From: Metellina segmentata
Lineage: Eukaryota > Arthropoda > Arachnida > Araneae > Tetragnathidae
Reading direction: 5' to 3'
DNA length: 64,000 nucleotides
Assembly (NCBI GenBank): GCA_947359465.1
Contig: OX375877.1
Span: forward strand, 28,345,235-28,409,234
The notes below the pieces were generated by a model that saw nothing but the letters and a program-made list of their open reading frames with translations, had not been told where the DNA came from and ran no database searches. The translations under genes were made by a program, and so were the position numbers. Positions 23,049-33,839 of this stretch are shown here, one piece after another. Each line of letters opens with the position of its first letter. The stretch's first letter is position 1.

Positions 23049-24280
23049 TATTACCGAATGTGGGTTTTGAATTGTTTTAGCCCCATCTGCATATCTAGAA
23101 CAAATAGCTGCTGGCAAATTGCAATTTTCAAACTGCTTCAAACTCACTCGTATCTGAAGCAAACGTACTCATCACACACATATATTTATATACGTAGTAA
23201 ATATGCTTGTAAATTATGCAAATAGAATTTAAAAGTTACAGAATTAAATGAGTTATAAATAAGTTGTTAATTTGTCTCTAATGTCGCAGCATATCCATCA
23301 ATCCAGATCTGTTCACTGCGCTATCAGCCTGCGAGATGCTGGCGACGCAGTTTCAATTTTTGTAATTAACCTGAGTGTATTACCTACTTCTGTATCAGTA
23401 AAAACTTTCATTGTACGTGCGTATAATTTATTTCAAAATCAAACACTGCTTAAAGCAATGTTGCCAGATCTGGCCCTTGTGCTATGAAATTTCAACAAGC
23501 CAGCCTAGCTTCTTTCTTGATGCTGGCCGTTTTATAAAGTGAATGTCCACAAAATGTTTAAAATCCTGATCTATGATTTAAAACGTAATGTTCGTCCAGA
23601 CTCACCGTATTGTATATCGCCCTGTTTAAAGCTGTATTACTCAACGAGTGAACTGCTGATATTTAACTAAAATTACAATTATTTCATAAAATGCTAAATA
23701 TTATTTTCATAGAACAAATATGAAAAAGAACGTTACAAAACATTTACAATAAAGGACAAAGCATCCTTAAAAAAATATAAATATAAAAATTAAGATTTAT
23801 TGGAAGAACCTTTTTAAAATATCATCAAATGAAATACCTAAATTTTAAGATTATTTCATCGTTATTCTGTTGAAATTGAATAAAAACCCAAAGTTTTAAG
23901 CCTTGAGTGAAATAAATACCATAACAATGATTATTTTCAGCACAGAAATCTTACAATTTTTAACTTTTGTTCCTTACATTCCGATTTAAAGTATTGTATT
24001 TTTCATAAGTTTAAATATTATAATCAACAAGAAAAGGAAGAAGGATATTTTTGAACTAATTATCCCGATAATGGCGACCTTTTTAGTTTTTATGAATTTA
24101 TAAAAAGCAAACTCTCTCAAATGATCTAAAAAATAAAGATGAGAACTTAAAACGTTCTTTCGAAAAACTAAACTTGAATGCTGTTATTCGCTCTTTAAAA
24201 CTCATCATTTATTTAGCAGTCTACTTTCAATTTCCTAAAAGCATTCTTTTGTTTTTAAATAAAATTAATGCGGTAATAAT
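23049..24280. other. Intergenic, no gene recognised
   Basis: AT-rich. A phrase near 23470-23515 (CCTTGTGCTATGAAATTTCA, ACAAGCCAGCCTAG) recurs in altered form near 21015-21045 and may be an old LINE tail. Nothing codes. Confidence 0.4.
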
Positions 24281-24281
24281 A

Positions 24282-25784
24282 CAGGGTGGTCCCGAATTCA
24301 TGGTACAAACTTTAATGGTAGGTACAGGGCATTGTAACAATGATTTATTGTATAGGAATGTATAGTCGCAAGTGACGCGGTGAGGCGTAAACAGGGGAAA
24401 TAAAAGGAAAGAGAAATGGAGTGATCGGTTGGTATCATTGCCGGTAGAGGGCAGTAGATGTCTAGCCGCTGTTGAACATGATGCATCGCAGTAGGGAAAA
24501 GCGCCATTCACAATTGTGCTGCCGTAGACGATGGGTGACTTTACGTATGCAGAAAAAGCAGACATGCATTACATGTACGGCCGTGCAAATGGTAACGGCA
24601 GAGCTGCGTTACGAATGTATCGCGCGGAGTATCCTGATCGACGAATGCCGGATCATAGAATTTTTCAACGGTTACATCGTCAACTTTGTGAAACAGGTGC
24701 GTTCGACGTCAACAGACATGGCGCTGGTCGAGTAAGAGCTGTACGCACTCCAAGGCTGGAAGAAAGCATCTTGAACATTGTGGCTGATAGACCCGAGTCA
24801 AGCACAAGAACTGTTGCGCGTGACGTAGGTGTGAGTCATCAGACTGTATGCAGAGTGTTAAACGAAAATCGCTTACACCCCTTCCATTTTCAGAAAGTAC
24901 AAGCATTGAATCCGGCAGATTATCCTCGCCGCGTGAACTTCTGCCTGTGGGTGATGCAGCAATGTGCGTTGCAGCCGGATTTCGTATATTATGTGCTATT
25001 TACAGATGAAGCGACATTTTCACGCGAGGGTGTCTTTAATGCGCACAATTCCCATGTGTGGGCAACCGATAATCCACATGCAACGCGTCGACATGCGTTT
25101 CAACAACGTTTCAGTATTAATGTGTGGGCTGGTATTGTGAACGACTTTTTGATTGGCCCATACTTACTACCCACGCGGCTCACTGGCGGAAGCTATCTTA
25201 TTTTTCTGAAAGAAGTGTTACCACAACTGCTGCATGATGTTCCGATCGCCATTCGTAACCGCATGTGGTTTCAGCACGATGGGGCGCCAGCACACTTCAG
25301 CATTGATGTACGGAATTACCTGAATGCCACGTTTGGTACTCGATGGATTGGGCGTGGTGGACCAGTCCCTTGGCCACCCCGATCTCCCGATTTATCGAGC
25401 CTCGATTACTTTTTATGGGGACGTCTAAAGCATCTTGTTTATGAGACTCCAGTTGACTCAGATGAGGATCTCGTCGCTCGCTTATCTGTAGCTGCTGCAG
25501 GTGTGCGTGAAATACCAGGCATCTTTGAACGTGTACGCCAATCGCTCCACCGACGCTGTCAAGCATGTATCGATACTGGTGGACGCAATTTTGAACAATT
25601 ACTGTAAACATGACACCTGTCAACAACGCTTTCAATAAAATCTTTGTTTTTCCTTTCGGCCGTTATTTCCCCTGTTTTCGCCTCACCGCGTCACTTGCGA
25701 CTATACATTCCTATACAATAAATCATTGTTACAATGTCCTGTACCTACCATTAAAGTTTGTACCATGAATTCGGGACCACCCTG
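24282..25784 (+). mobile_element. Complete mariner-type DNA transposon with long inverted repeats
   Basis: A 1503-bp element flanked by TA on both sides (24280-24281 and 25785-25786). The 122-bp terminal inverted repeats (24282-24403 and 25663-25784) begin CAGGGTGGTCCCGAATTC and differ at only about two positions that I can find. They enclose one uninterrupted transposase gene with AATAAA at about 25634. Near-identical ends plus an intact frame point to recent insertion and possibly current activity. Confidence 0.95.
24531..25607 (+). CDS. Mariner-type transposase, DD41D, intact
   Basis: A 358-residue protein that would cut and paste the surrounding element. Residues about 1-120 form the DNA-binding part: FTYAEKADMHYMYGRANGNG at the start and a second helix-turn-helix ending in VARDVGVSHQTVCRVLNEN. 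The catalytic core has the first Asp in LFTDEATF, the second in WFQHDGAPAHF, and the third in SPDLSSLDYFLWG with 41 residues between the second and third Asp. DD41D is the spacing described for the rosa/visitor-type branch of the IS630-Tc1-mariner superfamily. Length is normal for the group and no stops or shifts occur. The start MGDFTYAEK is chosen because family conservation begins at FTYAEK. An overlapping frame at 24472 is a shadow. Confidence 0.95.
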   Translation: MGDFTYAEKADMHYMYGRANGNGRAALRMYRAEYPDRRMPDHRIFQRLHRQLCETGAFDVNRHGAGRVRAVRTPRLEESILNIVADRPESSTRTVARDVGVSHQTVCRVLNENRLHPFHFQKVQALNPADYPRRVNFCLWVMQQCALQPDFVYYVLFTDEATFSREGVFNAHNSHVWATDNPHATRRHAFQQRFSINVWAGIVNDFLIGPYLLPTRLTGGSYLIFLKEVLPQLLHDVPIAIRNRMWFQHDGAPAHFSIDVRNYLNATFGTRWIGRGGPVPWPPRSPDLSSLDYFLWGRLKHLVYETPVDSDEDLVARLSVAAAGVREIPGIFERVRQSLHRRCQACIDTGGRNFEQLL

Positions 25785-25786
25785 TA

Positions 25787-28700
25787 GAATTTCTTTATCA
25801 CGAAGCGCTTTTTCGAATTTAATTAACAACTCAAATGTTTTTTCATCTTCGTATTTAATCGTTATTTTTCATAATATTCATCATAATTATGCATGTGATA
25901 TTTTTGCATTATTTATTTACATCTTTAACAAAATGTTTAATTGGGGAAATTGAGACTCGATTAGTGCAAATTTTGATAGAATAAAAAACGATTATTTGTT
26001 ATCATTCAGAACTCTTCGATACTATTTTAATTAGATATTTGATACTCAGAAGTGCCTCAAAAAATATTCCATACAAATAATTTTACATGCTTAAAATATC
26101 CTAACAATTGACTGGATTAATTACTTTAGAAACTCAACTACGTGATTTAGTACTAGAAAACTCAAAATAAATTCACTGAAGAATGTAACGAAGTCAATGA
26201 GGAATTTGCATAGAAAATATTCGGAATATTCACGTAACCAACCAAGTGGTTTCGACGAGTTATCTCGTCCACCAAGATCGGACCAAATTTGTTAATGATG
26301 AGATATTTCGTAATAATACCTTTAACCCTTCTTTGCATAATGGTGGAAATTTCCATCATAACATTGAATGCACAAAAATTATATAAAAGAACAAGTTCAC
26401 TTTAAGTTGATCGTGTCTGGATACCTTTTTAATGTCCATTGCATAAAAAAAAACATAGCTGTCAAAAATAAGCAAGTGTCACTATCAGTAAAACGAGCTT
26501 GAAGTTGTCATTCCGCTGTTTGTTGTAGTTGCAATAAACATATGATTTCGTTTTTAATTTTGTTTTATTATATTTGAGTTTCTATTGCTAAAAAAGTGAA
26601 AATGAGTGGAAGAAAGGTTTGTAACATGTGTTTCTGTTATTTTTAGAGCAATTTCTGAAAAAGTTTGCGTTTAATTTAAAAAATACCACATGATACCATC
26701 CTATTGTTTTTTGCTAAATTTATACTATAAATATATACTAAGATTTTTTAAACCATTTTTCATTTAATTTTGAACATGAATTATATCACCTTGATTTATT
26801 TCACCAATAAAGAAAATATCATGCAAAGAAGGGTTAAATTGAACCAGGCATTAAAACCGTCAAATGTAATCATAAAATAGACTAATTATCTTTTCTAAAA
26901 ATTTAAAAAAATCAGATACCCAAAATAGTGTATTGCTTACAAAAGCATATTTTCAGAGAACGCATTTCATTTATTTCATATTCAAAAGGCAAAGCGTCAA
27001 ATTTTTCTGTGAAAAAAAAAACTGAAAAATAACTTTAGTTTGATCATTTTATATGAGAAATTGTCCATACTAAAATGTTCAGATTGAAATTAATTTTTAT
27101 ATGGTTATATAAGAACACGGGATTGACTATTCCAGACCAAATAAAAACTCGTAAATAACAAACAAACAAATATTTAGTTTTATTTTAGACGGTTCTAAAT
27201 CAAAAACTCAATCCCTGACATTTCTTTTAGAGGTTACATCAAGAAACTTTTCGATAACTCTAACACACAAACTAACCTTTTTATGATCTTAATTTAAGGA
27301 TCAGTTGCGACTAGCGTCTTGCCACGTACACATTACCCAAGGTATAAAATATATTATCAGCAACATTCATCTAGTATATATTTGACAATCAAATTGGCCT
27401 CCCTTGCCATTGGTGAATTAGGAATTATGATCTAAACTGATACGCGTGAATGGTTCTTCGTTACTTATTTTCTAGCAATCCTGAAGACTTAGGTTCCCAG
27501 TTTCGAGTCGAGTAATGTAATAAAGCGGCGTAACAGCAGATATATGTAACATTTTAATAGATAAAGTTAAGCTATTTCATTTGTAACCTCATCTAGAAAT
27601 TTGGATTCAGTAAAAGGTATGTTGTAACATGATTATTATAATCATGTAATTATTGTTATTATAATCTTTGTTTAGTACTAATTAGATTAGATATTTGTTG
27701 GGTTAAAATAGGAGAAATCAAAAAAATTCTCTGAGCAAAGCATATCTGACATCAAAGGAAGAATTCATGATCCCAGCTTTTTTAACTTCTCACATGAAAT
27801 CATTACCTTTAACCCCGCATTTTCTTAAAATAGTCAGATAGGCACTAGCAGGCCAGCATGGCGTTGCCCTTGACAATTCTTTTCGTGTCCTTACTGATAA
27901 ATAAAATATTTAATAGAAAAAAAAAAAAATTATTTTACGAATCATTTCCCCCCCCCCCAACTTGACATGGGTGTCGCAAATTCGCATAAAATTCGGATAT
28001 CCTGAGGTATCGATCTGTATTAAAATTTTTCGCAGATTGAAAATCCACTGAAAATTTTATTCTATCTTCAAGGATCACGAAGATAGAAACCTCAGATATT
28101 CCTTTTTGTGTTCGTAATGAATATCTTCGTCAAATGCGTTAATTGTAAATTAGGTATACTAAAAACTTACAAAAACTCATATCTGTGGAGAATGATGTTA
28201 ATGACTTAGCTAGTAAAAGCAAAACGGAAACCAGAATAATCGATTTCTTTAAACAATAAACTATTGTAAATGAAGAAATAAAAGGTGTGTGTTTCTTAAT
28301 CTGGTCTTTATTTCATGATATATTCCTCCGACCCCGATTTAACGTTTTCCCGCGTACAACCTTACTTCTTTCCGGTGCCTTGAAATACTTTAAATCGGAG
28401 TTTCAGTGCGTTTTCTCTTTTGTAAACCAAAAATTTAAAAATCAATGACCTCTTCTGTAGGTATCAGTGATGCATATTGGGCGATAGTTGTTCTCACACT
28501 ACCTTTAAACAATAAACACCGGAATAAGTCATTTAAATTGTATGGGACACAAGCGATCAAGTATATATTCTATCGCCGACGTTACAGATTAAAGTGATAT
28601 TTCAACCATTTTCCATTACTTTTTGAAAAGCAGTCAACTTATGAGATCACCATGTGTGGGTTATAGTTATGACAGTTTATGCCGCTGTACAAACATAGAC

Positions 28701-28797
28701 GACCTTGTATCCACATTTTGTCCTCACACAAGTTCCTGTATATTAAAATTACTGTACCTTAGTAATACTGGTTCTTATGAATCGCTAGAACTTTCTA
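25787..28797. other. AT-rich intergenic sequence with repeat scraps
   Basis: No gene. Two scraps are recognisable: the palindrome repeat at 26233-26330, and a fragment of the dispersed long repeat at about 27850-28110 (GGTATCGATCTGTATTAAAA, AAGATAGAAACCTC). A C10 run lies near 27949-27958. The remainder is featureless. Confidence 0.5.
26233..26330. repeat. Copy of the GACGAG/CTCGTC palindromic dispersed repeat
   Basis: Contains CCAAGTGGTTTCGACGAG, TTATCTCGTCCACCAAGATC and ATGATGAGATATTTCG. The outer edge CCAAGTGGTTTC matches, inverted, the right edge of the satellite at 46375-46386, which suggests a defined repeat end. Confidence 0.75.
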
Positions 28798-29405
28798 CAC
28801 TACCCTACAATAATAGACCAACTGATTTGCATAAAATCTGACTACTTGTTTGGGAGTGTTTTTCATGGTTTGGCCTGGGACCTTTGCATATTTTTCCTGA
28901 TAAATGGAACCCCGACGCCTGCATGAGCATTTTGGACAATCAGGTTCTTCCTACGCTCTGGCAATTTTATGGAATGGACGAATGTTACTTCCAGGAGGAC
29001 AACGCTTCATGTCATGTTGCAGCCTCTATCAAGTAGTGGTATCAAGATATGAACGTAAAACGTCTTCCTTTGCCTGACCAGAGTCCCGAGCTAAACCCCA
29101 CAGAACATTTGTGGGATGAGTTAGAGCAACGCTTACGGACCAGGGAACCACGTCCGAAATCTAAAGCTGAGCTGAAGACATTCTTGCAGCAGAAATGGAC
29201 ATAGAAATACCCATAGCTGTGTATTAAAACCTTGTTGAAAGTATGACCAGAAGGGTTGCTAGTGTAATTGCAGCACGTGAGGAAACCATCCCCCTATTAA
29301 AGCATGTATTCTTTCCATTATACCATCACATCTTGCTATCCGTAATATAAAATAATAATCTTGCTATAAAATAATAATCCGGTCCATTATTATTTTAGTG
29401 TAGTG
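28798..29405 (+). mobile_element. Internally deleted Tc1 element with both ends
   Basis: TA at 28796-28797 and 29406-29407 flank a 608-bp element. The left end CACTACCCTACAATAATAG and the right end AATAATGGACC-type, read inverted as CACTACACTAAAATAATAATG, form the terminal repeats. The left repeat is joined straight to transposase sequence. The remnant contains FSWFGLGPLHIFPDKWNPDA, QVLPTLWQFYGMDECYFQED, NASCHVAAS, LNPTEHLWDELEQRLRTREP and a terminal stop, with at least two internal stops. It shares its deletion junction with the array units at 5105-8440. Confidence 0.85.
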
Positions 29406-29559
29406 TATATTTGTTGATAAAAAGTTAAACAGAAGGACTTGAAATATTGTGAATGAAAATACTTAAGTCGTATTCTAAAATACGTTAATACTAATACGTT
29501 AACGTATTACTAATACGTTATTCTAAAATTTTATAATAAACTCAGCCAAAATATTTTTT

Positions 29560-30039
29560 AAAGATCAATTACCAAAACGAAAATGGAAAACACAGCATTT
29601 TTTACCTGCCTGGGACAGCAAAATTATTTCAAGACCTATATACTTAACTTGTGAACGAAATGCAACAAATGAATCCTTGCACGGAGCCCATGGCGCAGCA
29701 GACGTCGACGAACCGTGGGGCAGACAATGACACACCTGTAGATGTGCTCCAATGTTGTGCCAACGCACGAGAGGACGCTGTACGATCCGTCACCGCCATG
29801 CGGATGAGGTGTCTGTCGTCCCGTGGGGACATCATATTGCCTGGCCCACTACCGGGGTTTCGACTTGTCCGATTCTCCAAGGTCCATCTTTACCACACAC
29901 GCATCACTGCTGTAGCATTATAACCTGTGCGAGTGGCTATATCGCTATACGAAAGTCCACCCTCACGGAGGCCGATCATGCGGCACCGTTCGAACTCCGT
30001 TAGTTGCTTGTATGGCACTCCGCGTTTTTGGTGAGACAT
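29560..30039 (-). pseudogene. Tc1-like transposase N-terminal half
   Basis: From ATG at 30039 the minus strand reads MSHQKRGVPYKQLTEFERCR, then MIGLREGGLSYSDIATRTGY and NATAVMRVW, followed by an in-frame TAA. It continues in frame as RWTLENRTSRNPGSG and MSPRDDRHLIRMAVTDRTAS, then SRALAQHWST. This is the paired-like helix-turn-helix DNA-binding region of a Tc1 family transposase. The catalytic half is absent. It probably derives from the same general family as the remnant at 3462-4205 (ISARDDRHL-type linker), which lacks exactly this half. Confidence 0.8.
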
Positions 30040-31735
30040 ATTGACTTATAATCAGTCATTTACAGCAGTCAAATGACGATACACACATTTCAACGCACCT
30101 GTACAGTGCTTTTTATACACGGCTCATTTTAAAGTTTAGAGTGTGTTTCTCAACTCACACCACTTTCTAATTTTAATAATTTGCATACCCATAGATGTTT
30201 TGCATTTCCTGCAAGTTTCGTTTAATATGCATGATTCCTTCATGGTTTTGCAATTTTCACGAACAGTAGTGTATATTGTGTACGAAAAATTAGATCAAGA
30301 AAGAATGAGTCGTTGTTTTGCACGCTCTTTTCGTGGAGTTTTCCATTACTTTTGTTTGTTTCTTGTTTTCTCTCGATTATTCTTTCAATTGCGGTCAATT
30401 TTGTGGTTTGTTGATACACGCGTGTTCTGTAATGTGTTTCACACAGGAAGAAACCTGATGGTCTAAAATCTGGTGAACAAACGTATGAGAACACTGATCG
30501 CCTTCTGTTGGATTTTTAGAGATTTTCAGCAACACCGTCTCTAACGCGATGAATTCAATCGATCGGAGATAAGAATAAAAAATCCATATTATTTCCGAAA
30601 AATAAGAAATGCATATAAATTGGAAGATATTTTTTGGTACCATTTGTTAGGAGACTCTCCTTGTATCAAATTATTCAATCGTTCTCTACAAAAATACACT
30701 TTCTTTTATCTGATTCCATTCATGGAAATATTTACACGGCTGCCTTATCAGACATTCTTTTTTGGAATAAACGCGGATATCAGAAGGTGCGATCACTCTC
30801 ATATGTTGCCATTCGTGCCAAACGAAATTGCACGAAAATATAATAGCAATTAATGTGCAAACGATAATTCGAACTACTTTTAACACCATTTGCCTCATCC
30901 TATATTTAATCAGTATTTAAAGAGCATTTACTATCTTGATAATTTGCTCACAGTAAATATTTTGAATTTCTATTCTCCACAAGGAAAATCCCTCTGGATG
31001 ACAAAGCAATGGTACTCGATTAGAATTTTGCAGAAAAGTAGGTGCTTTTATTACTCTTTCCAAATCTAAAACTCACACATTCTAAAATCTAAGCCCAAGG
31101 TCCATATCTTCGATATCTAAGCTACCTTTATGTATAATTTCAGGTTTATACGTTGCGTAGTTTTTCTGTAATGTGAACGACAAACACCAACACAACTTTA
31201 TTGTATTAATGTAGATTTATATTTAAATATTTTGCGGTATTCACAGCATCAATGAAAAACACTATCACCTCAACCGAACAATGCCGGTACCGTGCTACAA
31301 ACAATTCATCCAAATTTATTCTCACCCACAGACCTAAAAATCAAGGATCAGTCGTTCAATAACATATGCCGAATGTGCTTCTAAATATAACGTTACTGCT
31401 CGAAATAGCAGAAGACAGTTGTGTATATAGGACACTTCAGTGAACACACGCAAAACGTCATTTCGGCGTAGAAACGATTATCTTAGATTGTAAATTATTG
31501 TATTTCGTGCAGATGAATCACGTGCCTCGCTCTGGCGATAACGACGAAAATTCGACGGACTATAAAAAGAATGTTGACTTTAAGAAGGAATTTATATTAT
31601 CCTTTAAGTGATATGGAAGGGGTCTGAATAGTTTCATGGATCTGTCACAAGTCAGTTGCCTCGTGCCATTTCGGGAAATATTGAGTTAGAAAAGGTTTTA
31701 TTTATACAGTTATCTATCTCAGTCAGTCTACCTAC
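30040..31735. other. Intergenic, no confident gene
   Basis: Several short frames (30143-30466, 30620-30853 and antisense shadows) have no family resemblance. A 32-codon frame at 31513-31611 starts right after a pyrimidine-rich AG (TATTTCGTGCAG) but has no good donor and I cannot identify it. Confidence 0.4.
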
Positions 31736-31739
31736 CCTA

Positions 31740-32298
31740 TATGGATGAAGTATTTGAAAACTGCATGTTTTTCAGAAAAAGTGCTTTATTATTCTATTTA
31801 GTAACGGGAAGGCTCTCCAGTTGCTTGTATTATAGCTGCAATACGTCGAGGCGCAATTTCCACAGGTTCTCTGTAAGTCTACGTAGGAATAGCTTGCCAT
31901 GCCTCTTGCAAGGCTGTGAGAAGAGATGGTTGTGAAGATGGACGTGCGTAGCGGCGTCGTACTCGTCGCTCCAGATTGTTCCACATGCTCGATCGGATTA
32001 AGATCGGGACTCTAAACAGGCCAGTCAAGCAAATTCACCTCATTTTCAGGAAACCAGTCCGAGCACACGTTTTGCAGTATGACATGGAGCTCGATCCTGT
32101 TGGAAGAAACAACCATCATCGCCGTAGTATTGCCATAGTGTAGGCAAAACCAAATCATCCAGAACATCGAGGTACACGTCATCGTTCATGCTACCAGATA
32201 CATAAAGCAATGGGCCGATTCCTAACAAGGATAAACAACCCCAAGCTAAGTTGAATCCTCCTTCGAATTTCAACAGTGTCCAAATACTTTTGTACATA
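31740..32298 (-). pseudogene. Tc1-like transposase remnant, split by a mariner
   Basis: The minus strand reads GIGPLLYVSGSMNDDVYLDV, LDDLVLPTLWQYYGDDGCFF, QQDRAPCHTAKRV (second catalytic Asp), and further left SPDLNPIEHV after a stop. Left-end sequence near 31745-31800 (TCAGAAAAAGTGCTTTATTA) matches the other copy at 40118. The rest of the coding region is cut off by the element inserted at 32301-33609, and only about 12 bp of it seem to remain beyond that. Confidence 0.85.
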
Positions 32299-32300
32299 TA

Positions 32301-33609
32301 CAGAGGCTGTTCGCACATTTTTAGACGATTTTGGTTAGCTGTAATAAAAAATCGTTTGCTGCAAAAGAAATAATTACAGTTGTACTATGTTTTTGAAAGT
32401 CAAAATTATCGTCTGCGGCTTGAGAGGTTTGTTTTATTCAAAATGGCGTTTTTAACGAAGCAGTGGTTCGAAGGCTATATTTATGCTCTTTCCGAAGAGA
32501 AATATTCATATTCCGTTATCCAAAAACGATGTGAGAGTCATGGTTTTGTGATATCTAAAGCGTCGATAGGTTATATCGTCAACAAGAAAGGAAAAAAACG
32601 TTGAATTGGAGCCTCAAGTGGGACAAAAATTCCAAACAAGTATCCAAGGAAGAAACGGACATCTTCGACTATTGCAAAGGTACGTTGTTTAATGTTAAAA
32701 GAAAATCCCACTAGTCAAAGAACAGTTGCAAAATCATTAAAATGCTCGGTGTCCACTGTAAACAAAATGATAAACGTTGATTTAAATCTTAAGAAAGCGA
32801 AAAAACGCAATGTTCATCGTCTTTCTCCAAAGCATATCGCTGAACGCAGGACACGCTGCCGAATTCTGTATAAAAAACACAATCCAAAGAAAAATGGAAA
32901 AAAATTGTCACAATAGATGAATCATGGGTGTATTTAAATGATTGCAGCAAAAAAAGAGCCCTTTATTATCATAAAAGGATGAAAAAAATTTAAGTACGTG
33001 GTTCACAGAATCGAAAGAAAGTTTTTCTAAGGGATTCATGATTGTTGCTGGTTTTTCATATAATGGCAAGTTAAAAATAAAGAGAGTGGAAAAAAATGTC
33101 AAGATTAACTCCAAATACTATCTAGAACATATTTTATGAAAAAATTTTCTGCATGAAATACCATCGCTTTACCCACAGTGCCATTAATCTATAAAAGATG
33201 GTGGAACTCCATCAAGACAAAGCTAGCAGTCACACATCAAAATCCACTGTAAATTTTCTAAAAGAAATGGAACGAAAAACCGGTATTAAGGCCATACCCT
33301 TCACTGATATCCCTACTAAATCTACCGATGTATCACCTATGGATTTTTGTGCTTTCGGACTTTTAAGATCTGCATTATACAAACGTCGTCCCACAACCCT
33401 TACAGGACTCTGGAAAGCTGTTCAGGAGGAATGGGATAGAATACCACTTCTGACACTTCAAAAGGCATTATTATCTTGGAAATTACGGTGTCGAAAGATA
33501 GTTCAGAATAAGGGCTATTAAATAGAACATTTAAAACACAAGAATTTTTATGTAATTTAGTTTTGTGAGTACAATAGACATTGTCTAAAAAATGTGTGAA
33601 CAGCCTCTG
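32301..33609 (+). mobile_element. Mariner-like transposon nested in a Tc1 remnant
   Basis: A 1309-bp element with TA at both borders (32299-32300 and 33610-33611). Terminal repeats are CAGAGGCTGTTCGCACAT on the left and, inverted, CAGAGGCTGTTCACACAT on the right, continuing for about 29 bp. It lies inside the minus-strand Tc1 remnant and is therefore the younger insertion. Confidence 0.92.
32443..33521 (+). pseudogene. Mariner-like transposase, frameshifted
   Basis: The coding region is split among frames: MAFLTKQWFEGYIYALSEEK and a helix-turn-helix to 32604, a second part 32692-32916 (TSQRTVAKSLKCSVSTVNKM), then VTIDESWVYLND with the first catalytic Asp near 32915-32935, stops between 32990 and 33195, and an open C-terminal part 33198-33521. 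The latter holds HQDKASSHTS (second Asp) and TDVSPMDFCAFGLL (third Asp), 41 residues apart, then SWKLRCRKIV. Family type is recognisable but the copy cannot make a full protein. Confidence 0.88.
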
Positions 33610-33658
33610 TAGTGTAGTAGCCTATTGGATAACAGCCATCACGGAATTGCCCATGTTT

Positions 33659-33820
33659 CAGGCCTCGAAATAGAATTTTTAATACAGGTGCACCTTGTGC
33701 ACCTAAGTTTTTAAATTAGGTGCACAAGGTGCACTGCGTGCACCTAGTGGGAAAAATTAGGTGCACAATTATATTTTCATGTGCAGAGTGCACCTGTGCA
33801 CCCGGGTATTTCGAGCCCTG
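33659..33820. mobile_element. Short hAT-like relative of the 17217-17770 element
   Basis: Runs from CAGGCCTCGAAATAG to TATTTCGAGCCCTG and carries the same GGTGCAC/GTGCAC clusters, for example CAGGTGCACCTTGTGCACCT. About 162 bp, so mostly deleted inside. It sits inside a copy of the TTGCTTCGCAAACC hairpin repeat (left flank CATCACGGAATTGCCCATGT, right flank ATTGCTTCGCAAACC). Confidence 0.75.
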
Positions 33821-33839
33821 TGTTAGATTGCTTCGCAAA

